64,000 nucleotides of DNA from Rallus limicola (GCA_022605955.1 JAKCOZ010000003.1:37970761-38034760); one strand, 5' to 3'. Shown: positions 20,451 to 33,705, counted from the first letter of the stretch. The notes: generated from the letters alone by a model not told the origin. Numbers and translations are program-made.

Positions 20451-23375
20451 CCTTCTCCTGTTTTAATTTGATTAGCAAGATGTTTTACTTTTATTCTGAG
20501 GTCAACCACATCAACTTTCCCCACTGTAAGCAAAAAAATAATCAAAACCTACGGTGAGAAGCTGTATTAAGTTAGAAAGATCTCTGTATGCATAAGATCG
20601 AATGACCTCCTTAAGTAGCATTTGTGACATAGGTTACTTCATCCTTAATATGGATATATTGCCATGAACACGACAAGGTCCTAGGCTGAGAGAGTTGGAT
20701 TTCACTGCAGTCAGACCACTGCCTCATTCATAAATCATCAATGAAAGCAGATTGTTCCTATTTGCTGGTCAGAGCTATTGTAATTTATGATTAGGAGTAA
20801 GAGTAGTCTCCTGTATAACCCCACAATACAAGGATATGAACACAAGGGGAAAAGAGAGAGAAGCCTTTTTTAGTCACAATAAGAATAGCAAAATAGGCCC
20901 ATTGTTTTAAGAGAAATTTACTGTTTTTCACATACAAGATAGATGTGCTACACCAGCATCCAGGTTTTCCACATTTTTTTTTCAAGCCTACATAGAAGAG
21001 AATAGTGGTTATTTGTGAAGAAACACTGTCTTTTAGAAAAGGTTCTCTTCCAACTAATTTAATAATGGAGGTGTTATTTAGGTGCTGTGATGATTTCACA
21101 TCTAGTCTATATGTGGTCAAGTTAGTGGGATTCAGAAACAGATCTCAGATAAAGCGCCATGGAGGGGTTTTATGGCCAAGAAACACCTGATCATATCTGG
21201 TAGACAAGTTGCAAACAGAAATTCTAACAGTGCATGCAGAGAAGTTGGAACCTCTAACAGCAGGTAGTAGCTCAGCAGGGATATTAAAGCTCAATTGTTT
21301 GGAACTTGTGTACAATAGATGGAACAGTGAATTATCTAAGCTTCATCTTAGCTTCAAAGAAGTAAAACATAAACATGTTATTATTCTGATTTGCTTAGGT
21401 GTTGGTCATACATTTGCATTGACGTGTTAATTTGCTGTATGCTTAGTGAATAACTGTTGTATCCATTTTATCTGCCCAATTAGAAAACTCATAATTAAAA
21501 CAATGAAAAAATCAATCTATGTTTCTTTATACTCACTCTGACAACATTGCAATTCTATTTCCAAGTAAAAGGAAGGATAGACTTTTATTTCATCTCAGAA
21601 GGAGCCTCTTCACCTTTGTAGCAATTGTGGTAAATGGGAAAATCAGCACAAACGGGTAGCTCACACATGTTTGCCATTCAAGTCTAACAGCTTGTTAATG
21701 CAGTGAGCAGATAGATATTTTTTATTCCCAAAATAAAGCATCAACAGTGAAATATCTGAACAGACTGCTTAAGCCATGTCTAAATATACTTCTGTTTAAT
21801 GGAAAAAATCACCATGTTTGCATTTAAGTGTTCCATATCCCAATGTATTTCTCATGACTTAGAAGGGATATAAGTAGTCATTGAATTGCTATTTTAATTA
21901 AATACAGATTTATCACTGGTGCATATATATAGTGTTTTCTTTGTTTTTAAAAAACCCCCTTCATTAGTACTTTTTAATTAGGGAGAATATATTTTAGCAT
22001 TCCAGTCTGTGTAAAAGCTACAAGTGGCCAATACATGGGCATTAATGCTGGGTCTTTTGCATAAGAATTCAGGTCTCAAAGACAAACCTCTGCAGTGAGG
22101 TTTCGAAATAACCACAACAACAACGAAAAAACCTCCACAAATTTGCTGAAGCAAGTATTCTGTTTGGAAGACAATTCATATCGGAATGAGGGAACTTATA
22201 TTATTTTTCCTTCATAAATATTTTACCATACACCTTCCAAGGTCAAGTCAAAAGAAAAGGAAGCTTAAAAAATTCTAGATTTTGCCCCACAAAATCCAAT
22301 GGTATAGATTTACAGCTACAGTAACCAAAAATCACTTGTCATCTGCATTCTTTTCCAGTCTTGCTAGCAGTTGCTCCAAAGAAATACTGCTGGGAAAAGA
22401 TTTTAAATTTGACCCCATCCTTGTGCATTTAATGTAGTCATTTGAGGATGCATGCACATACATGAACAGATGTGAACTTTTTTTTTTTTCTGAGACTACA
22501 CGTGGCATGGAATGATACCACTAAGAAATTAATCCTATTAAAATTAAATTTTAGGCTGTTTCCAGAAGCCTAGTACTTAAACCATTGAGTGATTGGCTTC
22601 AAAAACACTTTTATTCTTCATCCCCAATTGAAGTTCATGAGTTCCACTGAAGAATTTCAGCTCTCTACCTAAAAAGAGGAAATAATTTAGTGAAGCTAGA
22701 GATTATCTGTTTTATTATACAGTAGCTCACAGCAGTTGTATGATGAAGAAAGTGACATCTGTATAAAATATGTTTCAAATAATTATGATCTAATCATTCA
22801 CTGCAAATATAAAAAAAGACAAAAAAAGAATGCTTTTAATGCCCCTATATTCTTCTTTCATCTGTTTCATTTGGTTTTAATTTCATACATTAAAAAAATG
22901 AAATAGAATTTAAGATTATTTATGGAGCTGAAGCAGAAATTCAATGACCCTTTGCCAATATCAGTAATCAGTTTTTATATATTCAAATTTTTTAATGTTT
23001 CATTAACGAAAATTTAATGGACAAAGTGGACTTCAAGGTAAGCTTTCAAGTCCCACAGCCTAGGCAGCAACAATTAAAACTCTACTGTATAAAATAGATC
23101 CAAGGCTGAACTATGCAAACATATGGTGCATATGACAATGAATCAGCTAGAGACTGCAGTGATTAGCACTGAAGATACTGAAGATGAAAGCAGCTGCTTC
23201 ACCTCCTCTTTATTCTTCTTTCAAAAAGCAACAGTAGGGTGCAACAAATATGTTTATAAGACAATATCACAGTATTTGCCAAGATGGTGGTATTAACACG
23301 ATGACAAATTTCTTGGCTTTACAGCAACAGGAGGCCAAACTCACTTTTTCTTGTGTAAGCCAAGATTATATTGAT
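20451..23375. other. Unique AT-rich stretch, no gene seen
   Basis: About 2.9 kb of AT-rich DNA. The longest open frame is 109 codons (20791-21120, minus) and has no recognisable family or codon bias. No splice-site-bounded open segment stood out. Confidence 0.5.
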
Positions 23376-23376
23376 A

Positions 23377-23408
<32 letters not shown>

Positions 23409-23413
23409 AATAA
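23376..23413 (+). repeat. (GAT)n trinucleotide microsatellite
   Basis: About 11 GAT units, encoding poly-Asp in one frame of a small open frame at 23250-23456. The frame is attributed to the repeat. Confidence 0.9.
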
Positions 23414-26345
23414 TCTACTACAATCATACAACTACTACATCAACCATAACAATTGAAACACAATTGTTTCTAAGTAGAAAAATCCTACTTTTGTGCTTTG
23501 GCTGAAAAATGGGCAAGGAGGTTTCTCCAAACTTTTCCATCGACATTATGCCTTACTCTCCTCCCACAGTTGAGCCTACTGGATTGTATTAGTATGACAG
23601 ATTGCAAGAGTTTGTTTGAATACCCAGAACAGTGTCATAGACATACTCTGACCTTGTATCTTCCACTTTTGCAGCCTAATACTGAGCAGGTCCCCACTGG
23701 GTTTGGTTAAAATAAATATATAATAAAAATATGAGAGAATGTCACATTTATAGGCAAGACCAGATGCAGTACAATGACTGCCCATAAATCTATCATTTCA
23801 CACAGTTTCACACTGGTAATTAGTGACTGTAAACTGTACTAATAAGAAGGGATGGCCTTTCTCAGTGGGTCAAATTTGTGATCCTCTTGTCCAAGATGGT
23901 GTTACAGAGATTATGAATGACAGCCTGAGAGAGTTCAATTCACCCTTGTGTGGCTGCCTGGCTCAAAATGCTGATTCAGCTATGGGGCAGCGGAGGACTA
24001 AAGCAGTAAACTAGAAACACAACTGAGTGGTGAAGTTAGTGAGATGCAACGTCTCTTGTTATTAGTTCATCATGGTAGAGTTATACAGGAACAAATCACT
24101 GTACTTTATTTACCAAAGTGCAGTACATTCACAAGATCATGGTGGTTATTTTGTTTTAGTTTTGTGGAGGGTGTTTTTCTTGGGTTGTTTTTACTCATAC
24201 CTCATGTGGGAATGTTGGGATTTTTTAGCTTCTCTCAAGAGTAGGAGATGCACTCCATGAAAATTCATCATGCAATGCTAGCAATGAACTTTTCTCAATG
24301 AACATGTTTCCATATTTCTTTAATTTTTGGCCTTATCAAGAACAATTCTTATGATATGAGAGGAAAACTACAAAGTTCACATCATGCTAAACACAGAAGA
24401 CAGAGATTAAGAGAAGATAGAAACAATAAAAACAATTATGAAGGGCAATAGGAAAGGAATGTAGAAGCTCTAATTGTTTAAGAATAGTTGTGGTAATCCA
24501 AGCGAACACTTTAAAAATGTAATCTATTTTGTTTAGTTTCTTCAAAATCAAAAAGCACACTTCATCTGTAAACACTTAGAAGTAAATATTCAAAAGTCAA
24601 GTAAAAATACTGACAGTATAGTGATATGAAACAGGACACTAGCTTTGATGGGGAAAAAAGTCCTAGTCAAAATGCTGAGATACCTTGTTGTTATGAAAGC
24701 AAAATGGAAAATGGGAAAGGGGGAAAAAAGGAAAGGGAAAGGGAAAGGGAAAGGGAAAAAGGAAAAGGGAGTTCTGCTTGTATTATTGGCCAGATTTGTT
24801 TTTCAGTTTAACATTTGAAATAACTGCCATTTAAAAACACAAACCAAACAAAAAACAGCATCAAAACTGAGACAATATGTGTAAAAACTTATGGAAGTCA
24901 TGTTCAGTAGTAGAAGACAGTTTAGAAAGATCCATGGCTTTTTATACAAAACAGTCCCAAGCCAAGCCTCAGCTTGTGTCCCAGGAATTACAACCATGGC
25001 ATACTCACAGTCTTAATGATGATACAGAATTTGCACTATAAAGAGAAAAAATACTTTTCTTCCAAGAGTCTGAGAGTGTTTCAAAGGCAGAAGGTTCTTT
25101 TAATCCTGATTTAATTTGGAGAAAGGAAGCCTGTAGTATGCCACCTATTCAGACTCTGAGATATTCAAGATAATTCAGTCATGCAAAGATACTTAAGCAA
25201 AGATAAACATGCAAAGACTGTTGTCATGAAAGGAACAGAGATAAAATAATCTCAGGATAGCAAATCAATGATTTATTTGTGTGCCAAAACTACTAACTAA
25301 CATCTGCATAGATTTAAGCTACTTCTTTAGAAAGCCATTAGTGGAGAGAAAACTGATCTTGATGGCCAAATGGTAGATTCAGTCACACTGTTCTTAGAAG
25401 TCACTAGAAATACAGCACATCACATTGTTTAGTTTAACTATTTTGGTAAATTGTCTTCTGATGTCTGCTCAAAAAAAACATCTCCACTTTTCAGACTGTT
25501 TAAACCACAAGGTAACAAAGATGAATAGAAGAGCTGCTTCCGTTCTCTGGATTACAGTAGGACTGTGCCAATTATCTGCCTCCTCCTGGAAATAACAAGG
25601 GAAAAGCAATAAGTGAAAATTACTGTCCCCTCACAAAACCAATGCAACTGAAACAATATAAAAAAGTATAACTTACACTAAACCTAATGTCTGATTGGGT
25701 GCTTTCCCTGAGAAGGGAGAGAGAGAGGAAAATAAAGTCAGGAACAGCATTTCAATATGTGACCTTAATATTACTCCTGGTCATAACCTGCAGTTAGGAT
25801 CTAGACCTTAATCAAGAACATGCTATATTATTGTTGACCAAACACCAAAAATAATTTCATCTCAGGTTACTAATGTCTATGGAAATGCTGCAAATTAATT
25901 CCATTTTGCCAGCACCAGCTACTCAGTTTATAACCAGTCAATTGCTCAAGTTGGATTCCCTGATTTGAAATACTAATATTTATATATTTCTCAGCATGAA
26001 GAGATTTTTTAATTGTTTTTCCAGACTTAAAAGATGTAACATGGAATATTAGCTGGTTATGCCACCCAACTGAGTAGAAATTATTATCCTAGGTGAAATA
26101 GAGTGGATAGATTTGTTGCCGAAAAACAGACATGAAGCAGACATAAACTATGCAAAGGCCCTGTCAACCAGGACAATGAAGCTTCACTTGGGACTCATAA
26201 ATGAGAAGTTCATCTGCTAAAAAAACATTCTTGCTACCTGAAAAGGTTTTTTTTCCCAGGTATTTGACACAGTTTTCTAGGATCAGACTACTATGAAATT
26301 CCTGACGTGTCCCATTGAGGTGGAAGCCTGATCAAGTTAAGATCA
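23414..26345. other. Unique stretch with a GGGAAA array, no gene seen
   Basis: No recognisable gene. A GGGAAA-type purine array lies at 24715-24770. Confidence 0.5.
24715..24770 (+). repeat. (GGGAAA)n-like purine array
   Basis: Imperfect 6-bp units on a purine-only strand, producing a Lys/Glu/Arg-rich chance frame. Triplex or G-quadruplex potential is modest. Confidence 0.85.
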
Positions 26346-26678
26346 TGTCATGGTTCTTTGTTTCAATAATGCATATAACAAAGGCAACATTCCTTACCTT
26401 CCTTTTTCTTTTTTTTTTAATTGTCATACCTTTGCATGTCTAGATTCCTGTGGAGAAGGGGGGGCAGAAGGGGTAGCTTTACAAGAAGCAGGAAGCAGCT
26501 CTCTGCAAATCCAAGAGAGTAAACACCAGTCAGCTCAAGGCTGGAGTCATTGTTGACCAAAGCTGAGACAGTCAGTGATGGTCATAGCACCTCTCTGAAT
26601 TACATTTCAGAAGAAAAAAACCACAAGCAGATGCTTTTTGCCAAAAGAGAAAGGAGTGAGAATATGTAAGAAAATGTA

Positions 26679-29286
26679 AAAATCAGAGGAGCATGAAATC
26701 AGAGAATCAGAGAACTGAGTAAAAATCACAGAACTAGGTAGCAATCAAAGGAGCCCAAAATCAGGCAGATATAGTGATAGGAGTCTGCTATGGACCACCT
26801 GCCCAGGATGAGGAAGGTGATGAATTGTATTTTAAACAACTGAGAGTAGTCTCGTGATCACTAGCCCTTGTCCTTATTGGGGACTTTAGCAAATACAATA
26901 CAGCAGAGACAAACTAGTCTATCAAATCCCTGGAGTGTTGGGAAGACAATTTCCTGACCCAGCTGGTGAGTGAACCAGCCAGGGATGGTGCTCTTCTCGA
27001 CTACTAGTTTGTAAACAGAGAAGGTCTTGTGTGGGATGTGAAGGTTGGAGGACATCTGGGGCATAGTGAATGAGCTTAAAGAATTCTTAGTACTAGGAGA
27101 AGTAAGGAAAGGAGACGGCAAAACAGCCACCTTAGACTTCTGTTGGGCAGACTTTGAACTGTTCAGAAAGATGCTTGGTAAGGTTCCCTGGGAGGCAGCT
27201 CCTTGAGGGCAAAGGAGCCCAAGAGGGGTTGGGAAAGAAATCCTGGTGGCAAAAGAATAGGCTGTCCCAGTGTGTCAGAAGAGGAGTCAGCGAGGAAAGA
27301 AGGCAGCTTGGCAGAGTGGAGACATCTGGGAGGATGTTAGGAAAGCAATGGAAAAATAATGTGCTTTGGAAGAAGGGGCAGGTGTCTTGGGATGACTGTA
27401 GGGATGTAGTGACATCATGTTGAGAGAAAGTCAGAAGGGCTAAAGCCCAACTGGAGCTCAGACTGGCCAGTTCTGTAAAAGATAATAAAATAATTCTTCT
27501 GTAGATATATTAACAGAAAAAGGAGGGTCAAGAAGAATCTCCAAGCCTTACTGGACACAAGGGGAACATAGTGACAAGGGATGAGGACCAGGCTGAGGTA
27601 CTTAATTCCTTCTTTACCTCAGTCTTTAACAGTAAAGTAGGATGTTCCCTGGGTATTGATCCTCATGAGCTGGCTGGTAGGGAGGAAGAGCAGAACAAAG
27701 CATGTTGGATCATGATTCAGGTGGAAATGATTAGTGACCTACTTGGCCAATTAGATACCCATAAGTCAATGGGGCCAGACAGGATACACCTGAGGGTATT
27801 GATAGAGCTGGCAGATGTGCTTGCCAAACCCCTTTCCATCATCTACCAGCAATCCTGGCAGACTGAGGAAGTTCCACTCGACTGGAGGCTGTCAGATGTT
27901 ACACCCATATATAAGAAGGGCTGGAGGGAGGATACAGGGTACTACAGGCTTGTCAGTCTGACCTCCTTCCCATGGAAGATCATGGAGAGGGTCATTTTGG
28001 GAGCTATCATGCAGCATATGCATGATGGCTGGAGGATCAGGTCTGGTAAACATGGGCTTTAAAAAGGTAGATCCTGTCAATGTAACCTGATCACCTTCTA
28101 TGACAAGGTGACCCACTTAATAGACGAGGGGAAGGCTGTGGATGTGGTCTACTGGGACTTCAGTAAAGCCTTTGACACTGTTTCTCACAGCATTCTGATT
28201 GAGAAACTGGCTGCCTCTGGGCTGGACAGTTGGACCCTCAGCTGGGCTAAATACTGGCTGGATGGCCGGGCACAGAGGGTGGTGACAAATGGAACAAAAT
28301 CCAGCCAAACGCATGTCCAAGTCCATCCCTCAGGGTCAGTCCTGGGTCCAGTTTTGTTCAACATCTTTATCAATGACCTCAATGAAGGGATTGAATACTC
28401 CCTCAGTAAGTTTGCAGATGACACTAAGCTGGGAGGAAGTGTTGATATACCTGAGGATAGGGAGAATTTTCAGAGAGATCTGAACAGACTGGATCAATGG
28501 GCTGAGACCAATGGGATGAGGTTTAATAATGCCAAGTGTAGAGTGCTGCACATGGGACATAACAACCCCATTCAGCGCTACACGCTTGGAGGAGACTGGC
28601 TGTGTAGCTGTCAGGCAGAGAATGACCACAGTGTGTTGATTGACTGCAGGCTGAATATGAGTCTGACTGAATATGTGTGCCCAGGTGGCCAGGAAGGCCA
28701 ATGGCATCCTGGCTTGTATCAAAAATAGTGTGGCCAGTAGCTCTAGGGAGGTGATTGTGCCCCTGGACTCAGCACTGGTGAGGCCACACCTTGAGTGCTG
28801 TGTCCAGTTCCGGGCTCCTCGCCATAAGAAGGACACTGAGGTCCTTGAGCGAGACCAGAAAAGGGCAGCCAGGCTGGTGAAGTGTCTGGGGGGCAAATCC
28901 TATGAGGAGTGGCTGAGGGAGCTGGGGATGTTTGGCCTGGAGAATAGGAGGCTGAGGGGAGACCTTATCACCACCTACAGTTACCTGAAAGGAGGTTGTA
29001 GAGAGGTGGGCGATGGTCTCTTCAGCCAGGCGACAGGAGATAGGACAAGGGGAAATGGCACAAAGCTGTGCCAGGGCAGGGTCAGATTAGATGTTAGAAG
29101 ATTTTTGTAGTGAAAGAGTTGTCATGGCCTAGAACAGGCTGCCCAGGGAGGTGGTTGAGTCACCATCCCTGGACATGTTTAAAAGACAGGTAGATGAGGT
29201 ACTTAGGGATATGGTTTAGTTTTGGATGGGAATGGTTAGTCTCGATGATCTTAAAGGTTTTTCCAACCTGATTTTGTGATTCTGTG
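26679..29286 (+). mobile_element. CR1 LINE inserted in an LTR, plus strand, 2.6 kb
   Basis: The element starts in the endonuclease region (GTAGGAGTCTGCTATGGACC-type block near 26780) and ends in the canonical CR1 3' end (GATGATCTTAAAGG, TTCCAACC, TGTGATTCTGTG). TGTA occurs at both edges (26675-26678 and 29287-29290), consistent with the very short or absent duplications of CR1. It is 5' truncated, so ORF1 and the N-terminal endonuclease are missing. It is younger than the LTR it interrupts and has the best-preserved RT of the window. Its 27412-27720 part is almost identical to the deleted copy at 11978-12592. Confidence 0.9.
27571..29110 (+). pseudogene. CR1 ORF2 remnant: reverse transcriptase with RT palm
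   Basis: CR1 ORF2 encodes an endonuclease plus reverse transcriptase that copies the RNA at a nicked target. Here 27571-28062 covers the pre-palm and fingers region (KSMGPDRIH and PVYKKG-like blocks, SLTSFPWKIMERVIL). A TAA at 28060-28062 interrupts it, and the same frame continues through 28108-28728. That part carries [16 protein letters not shown] (palm motif A, Asp present), [16 protein letters not shown] (motif B region, with VHPSGS where PQGS is usual) and the catalytic FADDTKL box (28411-28431). A frameshift near 28672 moves the rest into 28673-29110: the thumb and C-terminal block with [19 protein letters not shown] and [22 protein letters not shown], ending early at RRFL. It is dead because of the stop, the frameshift and 5' truncation, but few lesions have accumulated. 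Confidence 0.85.
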
Positions 29287-30150
29287 TGTAGGCTCCAAGG
29301 TCAGTGAAGAAGGAACAGGGTGGGGGTGGGGAGGGTGAGGGAAGATGGGGTACTCCAGGTGCCAGAGAGAGATTCCCCTGCAGCACGTGGAGAAGACCAT
29401 GATGAAGCAGGCTGTCCCCCTGCAGCAAGTGGATGATGAGGGGGAGCAGAGACCATCTACAGCCCATGGAAGACCCCATGGCAGAGAGGGTGGAGACACC
29501 TGAAGGATGCTGTGACCCTGTGGGAAGCCCACTGTGGAGCAAGCTCCTGGCAGCAAAACTTGCAGCCCATGGAGAGACTGACCCATGACAAAACAGGTTT
29601 GCTGCAGACTTGTGACTCCACAATGAGGCATTTGGTGAGGAGCTGAAACCCCAACAGAAAGGACTCATGGAGAAGTTTGTGGAGGACAGTGTCCTGTGGG
29701 TGGGACCCCACACTGTAGCAGAGGAAGGGTGTGAAGAATGCTTCTTTAGCTAAGAAGGAAAATAACTCATGAAGGACTGACTGAAACCCCCATTTCCTGC
29801 CCCTCCTCATCCCACAATTTGGAGAGACAAAGGGAACAAAATCATGACTAAAGTGAAGTCTGCTAAGAAGGGAGGGCTGAGGGGGAAGTGCTTTAATATC
29901 TGCTCACACTTCTCATCCGACTCTGGTGTCACTGTGTGTGTGGTGTAGTGTAATAAATTAGAGTTTTCTTTCCTTTATTCTGTGTTGAGTCTGTTTTGCC
30001 TGTGATGTTAATTGTGGAATGATTTCTCCCTTTCCTTATCTCAACTCTTGAGCCTCTCAAAATATATTTTCTCCCCTTTTTGGCTGAAAAGGGGAGTGAT
30101 AGAGCAGCTTTGGTGGGCATCTGGCCCTCAGTCAGGGTCCAACCACCACA

Positions 30151-32302
30151 TTTATAAAAAGCCCAATTTCTTACATTGCATAACCTTATTTATTATTCAC
30201 TTAAGTAATGACACACATGTACACTTCGAAAGTTTTTATTTATTTCAAGTTAAAATAAAATTTTATTCAAACAGACTCTAAAGGTCCAAAATTTTTTTTG
30301 TCACAAGGCAAGAAAAAAGAACAGTTTAATTTCTTCACCTCATCAGAAAAATAAATGTTTTCCTTTTAAAAAATTCATTCAAAACATATTTTTCTTTTTT
30401 CTTCCTGCAGAATATTTATAATCTAAGCTAAATAACAGGTCTCATGTAAAATCTTTAGATCCTTTTCCCACTTTACCATTTGCAGCCTTAAATCAAACAA
30501 ACCCTTTTGAGTAAGAAAAAACTCTAAATTTATGAGAAATTGTGGAACAAAATGAAAACCTATATGCTAAAAAAATTCCCAAATATAGAAACTAATCAAA
30601 TTTGCCATCAAAGTTATCTTTACAACTGACAAGGTCAACATAATTTTCCATCTATAATGATAGAAGCATCTCAGATTATCAGACTATAAAAATGTAGTCA
30701 TTTAGTCACTGTGTCACAAATTTATCTCCTGGCAATCTTCAGAATTTCCAACTACTACAAAAAATCCTTAGGCTTAAAGGTTTGTGTTTGGTATTTTTGC
30801 TCATAGTATGTTTACTGCCTCCTAATCAAACAAATTAACGCTATAATAATTACTAACTCCTATTATATATTTTTGATAGAAGTCAGAGGTGGTGAGTGGA
30901 TTTTAGCTGGTTCCAGAAAAACCTTATTTCCATTAAAAAATAATGTGGAATCTGCATGTGGAATCATACCTATCTTTAGGTATATATCTTTATCATAATT
31001 GCCTGTAAAACTTTGTTCACACAAGGTAGCAGTATGCATGATAACCACAAATCCACTTTTTGCACAAATAAGAATATATTAATAAAAAGAAACCACCGCC
31101 TGCAGTGATTCATAAAATGGTTCATTATTACTTATTATATTGGATATGTATATATATATTTAAGTTAGCTCTATTTGGTAACAATTATCGTGAATGAATA
31201 CAGAGGTGTTAAAAAAAGAAATGTTCCTATACTGTCGAAGAGAAAGTTAAACTGAGGTTACAATGGATCTCTGAGCAAAGCTATGGCTGGCTTACTTGCA
31301 AGCAGCCACATACACAGTATGCAGGGTTCAGTATGTAGGCTAAAATTTAATCCCACACAGTGAATATAACTTTCAAAAAGGCGACTGTTCACTGACCTGT
31401 GTAATCCACAAATAAATTCCTATGGTTCTTTGGCAGTCTATCTGAACAGCTTCACTTCAACTTTAATACTATTTTTACTGTAGTTGTAGAAGAGGTCCTC
31501 ATTTCAAAAGTATTTCTGTCATGCAAAAGCCTACGCAAGAAAGGAAATAATTTTTTTACTAAAGCTCTTGTTATCAAACAAGGAGTATCTCTTCACCACT
31601 ACTTAAAATGAAGGTAACAGCTTATCCATTCTATTTCTCCAAGGTTCTATTGCAAAAAACATCAAGAGGAATTTTACACTGTAATGGTCTTATTGTCTCT
31701 CCTTTTTCCGTGTTCTCCAAGACAATTTAAAATATATATACACATATATGTCCATGGAAAGCCATGTACCATTCCCATAGAGCTCCTGACACAAACTTGA
31801 CTTTAATGGTGCAATTAAGTCATAAACTAATATTTCCACTCTAGAAGATTATTTTTGTCCCAGTTCTTTTTAGAGTGGAAAACATTTTATTCAATTGAAA
31901 ACCATTTTGTTCCATGGTAGATGTGTCAACAGATCTTAAATTTCTTATCAGTTTTAGAATGCCTCTTCAATATAAGAATCGAAAAAGAGAAAGAGGGATG
32001 CAAAAAGACAGGGATGTGAATTTGGTTCTGCTTGGAGTATTCTCTAGAGTACAGAGCAGTAGCATATCTTCCCCCCCAGTGATTTATTTCATATATCCCA
32101 CAATATGACTAAAAGAGCATGGCTAAGTACTCACATAGCAAACAGAGATAATGCATCTTCAATGGATAAAAAAAATAGAACCTTATCAGGACTAAGCTTA
32201 TAGTTCAAACAATGCATGTGATGCATTCAAAGTAGAGAGAAACTACAACAGCTAAGATGCAGATATTTTACGAAGAGACTTATTTTGTTTATTTTCAATT
32301 AA
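30151..32302. other. Unique AT-rich stretch, no gene seen
   Basis: About 2.1 kb without recognisable repeat or gene. Frames are short. Confidence 0.5.
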
Positions 32303-32430
32303 CTCTATAGTATTTGTATGCTTTTTTTACATATTCTTCAAAAAATATTTTGTATTACGTCATTCTTCAACTACTACTTGAACTAAATTTTTCCTGCAAC
32401 TTACTCTCTTAAAGTTACTTCTTAAATTCA
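32303..32430. repeat. CR1 downstream flank shared with 57465-57594
   Basis: About 128 bp here and about 130 bp at 57465-57594 align with roughly ten differences and a 2-bp indel (for example both contain ATTCTTCAACTACTACTTG and CAACTTACTCTCTTAAAG). On the minus strand it lies directly downstream of a CR1 3' end in both places. It is not a CR1 tail. Confidence 0.85.
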
Positions 32431-33010
32431 ATCACAGAATCACACACTCACAGAATAGCTAGGGCTGGAAGGCACCTTACAGATCATCCACCTGCCATGG
32501 CCAGAGACACCTCTCAGTAGACCAGGCTGCTCAAGACCCCATCCAACCTATCCTTGAACACCTCAAGGGAGGGGGCATCTACCACTTCCCTGGGCAACCA
32601 GATCTAGGTACTATCACCCTCATAGTGAAGAATTTCTTCCTAATACCCAAGCTAAATCTATCCCCTTCTAATTTAAAACCATTGCCCTTCATCCTATCAC
32701 TGCATGGCCTGCTAAGAAGTCCCTCCTTAGCTTTCCTGTAGTCTCTTTCAGGTACTGGAAGACTGCTATGAGATCTCCCCAGTGTGTGTTCTTCTACAGT
32801 CTGAACAGCCCCAACTCTCTCAGCTTGTCTTCATCAGTGAGGTACTCCAGCCCTCTAATCATCTTCGTGACCCGCCTCAGAACCCATTCCAACTGTTCCA
32901 TGTCCTTCTTATGTTGGGGACTCCAGAACTGGACACAGTAGTCCAAGTGGGGTCTCACAAAAATCGGAGAAATGCTCTGCAGGACAACTCTTACATACTG
33001 GATATTCATT
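32431..33010 (-). mobile_element. CR1 LINE 3' end, minus strand
   Basis: From the low-coordinate side: tail ATCACAGAATCAC, then GGGCTGGAAGGCACCTTACA, the VEVFKDRL-like and LPREV-like blocks, AGAATTTCTTCCTAATACCC, the TRGNG block, and near 32815-32950 the reverse of the LREL and VQRRATK/MRP regions (one minus frame of 71 codons spans 32794-33009 and encodes the [30 protein letters not shown] thumb block). 5' truncated. The body subfamily differs from that of the 57.6-kb copy. Confidence 0.9.
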
Positions 33011-33705
33011 CATCTCCAGCATGGTAGATCCCAACTCTCCTATGTGTTCACTGGAAGGTAATGAATTATAGCATACACTTGCTTCAGGCCAATATTCCAT
33101 ATATCTAACAGTGCTTTTAAACTCCAGGCACAGGACCACCTAAAAGCAATCCAGTGACTATAAGAATATTTCTATTGATCTCATTTGCAACTTAATTCTC
33201 ATCTGAAAAGTAGACATCTGTGTTCAAAAGTCAAACCTATACCAGAAATCTGCACAGCTGACATTCATACCACTATACAAGTTCTCTTCCTAAAAACCTT
33301 CCAGGTCATAACACAAGAAATATATGATGTATTTGGTCCCAGTATGTGCCTTCTGAAAAAGTTCTTTCCACAATTTTATCTTTACTACCACGGTTAGAAC
33401 AAGAATTTTGCATTTGCTGCTTTTTTGTTGATTTTGGTTTGTTGTTTTTTATTTGTTGGTGATGATTTGTTTTTTGGGTTTTTTTTTTTTTTTTCAAAAC
33501 AGATGGTGTTTATTTGTGCCTACAGTAATGGGAGATTACATTATCCTTGTTTTATTGTAAAGAGACAAAAAATAAATTACTCCTTTCATTATACCATGAA
33601 GAACTAGGAGAAAATAAATAACTTGAAGTAGGTCTGTAGTTTTTTATCAGAATAAAGAGACAGTGGGTTTGAGGGTGGTGGTTTTGACACATCAGTTTAA
33701 CATGT
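33011..33705. other. Unique stretch, no gene seen
   Basis: AT-rich DNA with T-rich simple sequence around 33420-33495. No recognisable gene. Confidence 0.5.

Larger units (their letters stand above)
26346..30150 (+). mobile_element. Solo LTR split by a CR1 insertion, plus strand
   Basis: LTR parts are 26346-~26678 (TGTCATGGTT start, AAGAAGCAGGAAGCAGC block, GAGTGAGAATATGTAAG end of part one) and 29287-30150 (GGCTCCAAGGTCAGTGAAG to CCAACCACCACA). Together they total about 1.2 kb, the same size and landmark order as the intact copies at 13.3 and 16.8 kb. The polyadenylation signal AATAAA is at 29952-29957. The flanks GATCA and TTTAT do not match, so any target duplication is lost. Antisense frames (29216-29713, 165 codons; 29251-29631) recur here. 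No internal viral region is present. Confidence 0.85.

Noticed and set aside
23250..23456. Open frame with poly-Asp
   Set aside because: The Asp run is the GAT microsatellite. The rest has no recognisable content.
24626..24811. Lys/Glu/Arg-rich frame resembling a charged coiled coil
   Set aside because: It comes from a GGGAAA purine array.
28336..28896. 186-codon minus frame over the CR1 RT
   Set aside because: It is the antisense shadow of a real RT frame with catalytic motifs on the plus strand.
32794..33009. 71-codon minus frame as a gene
   Set aside because: It is the CR1 ORF2 thumb region in a truncated copy, already covered by the CR1 feature.
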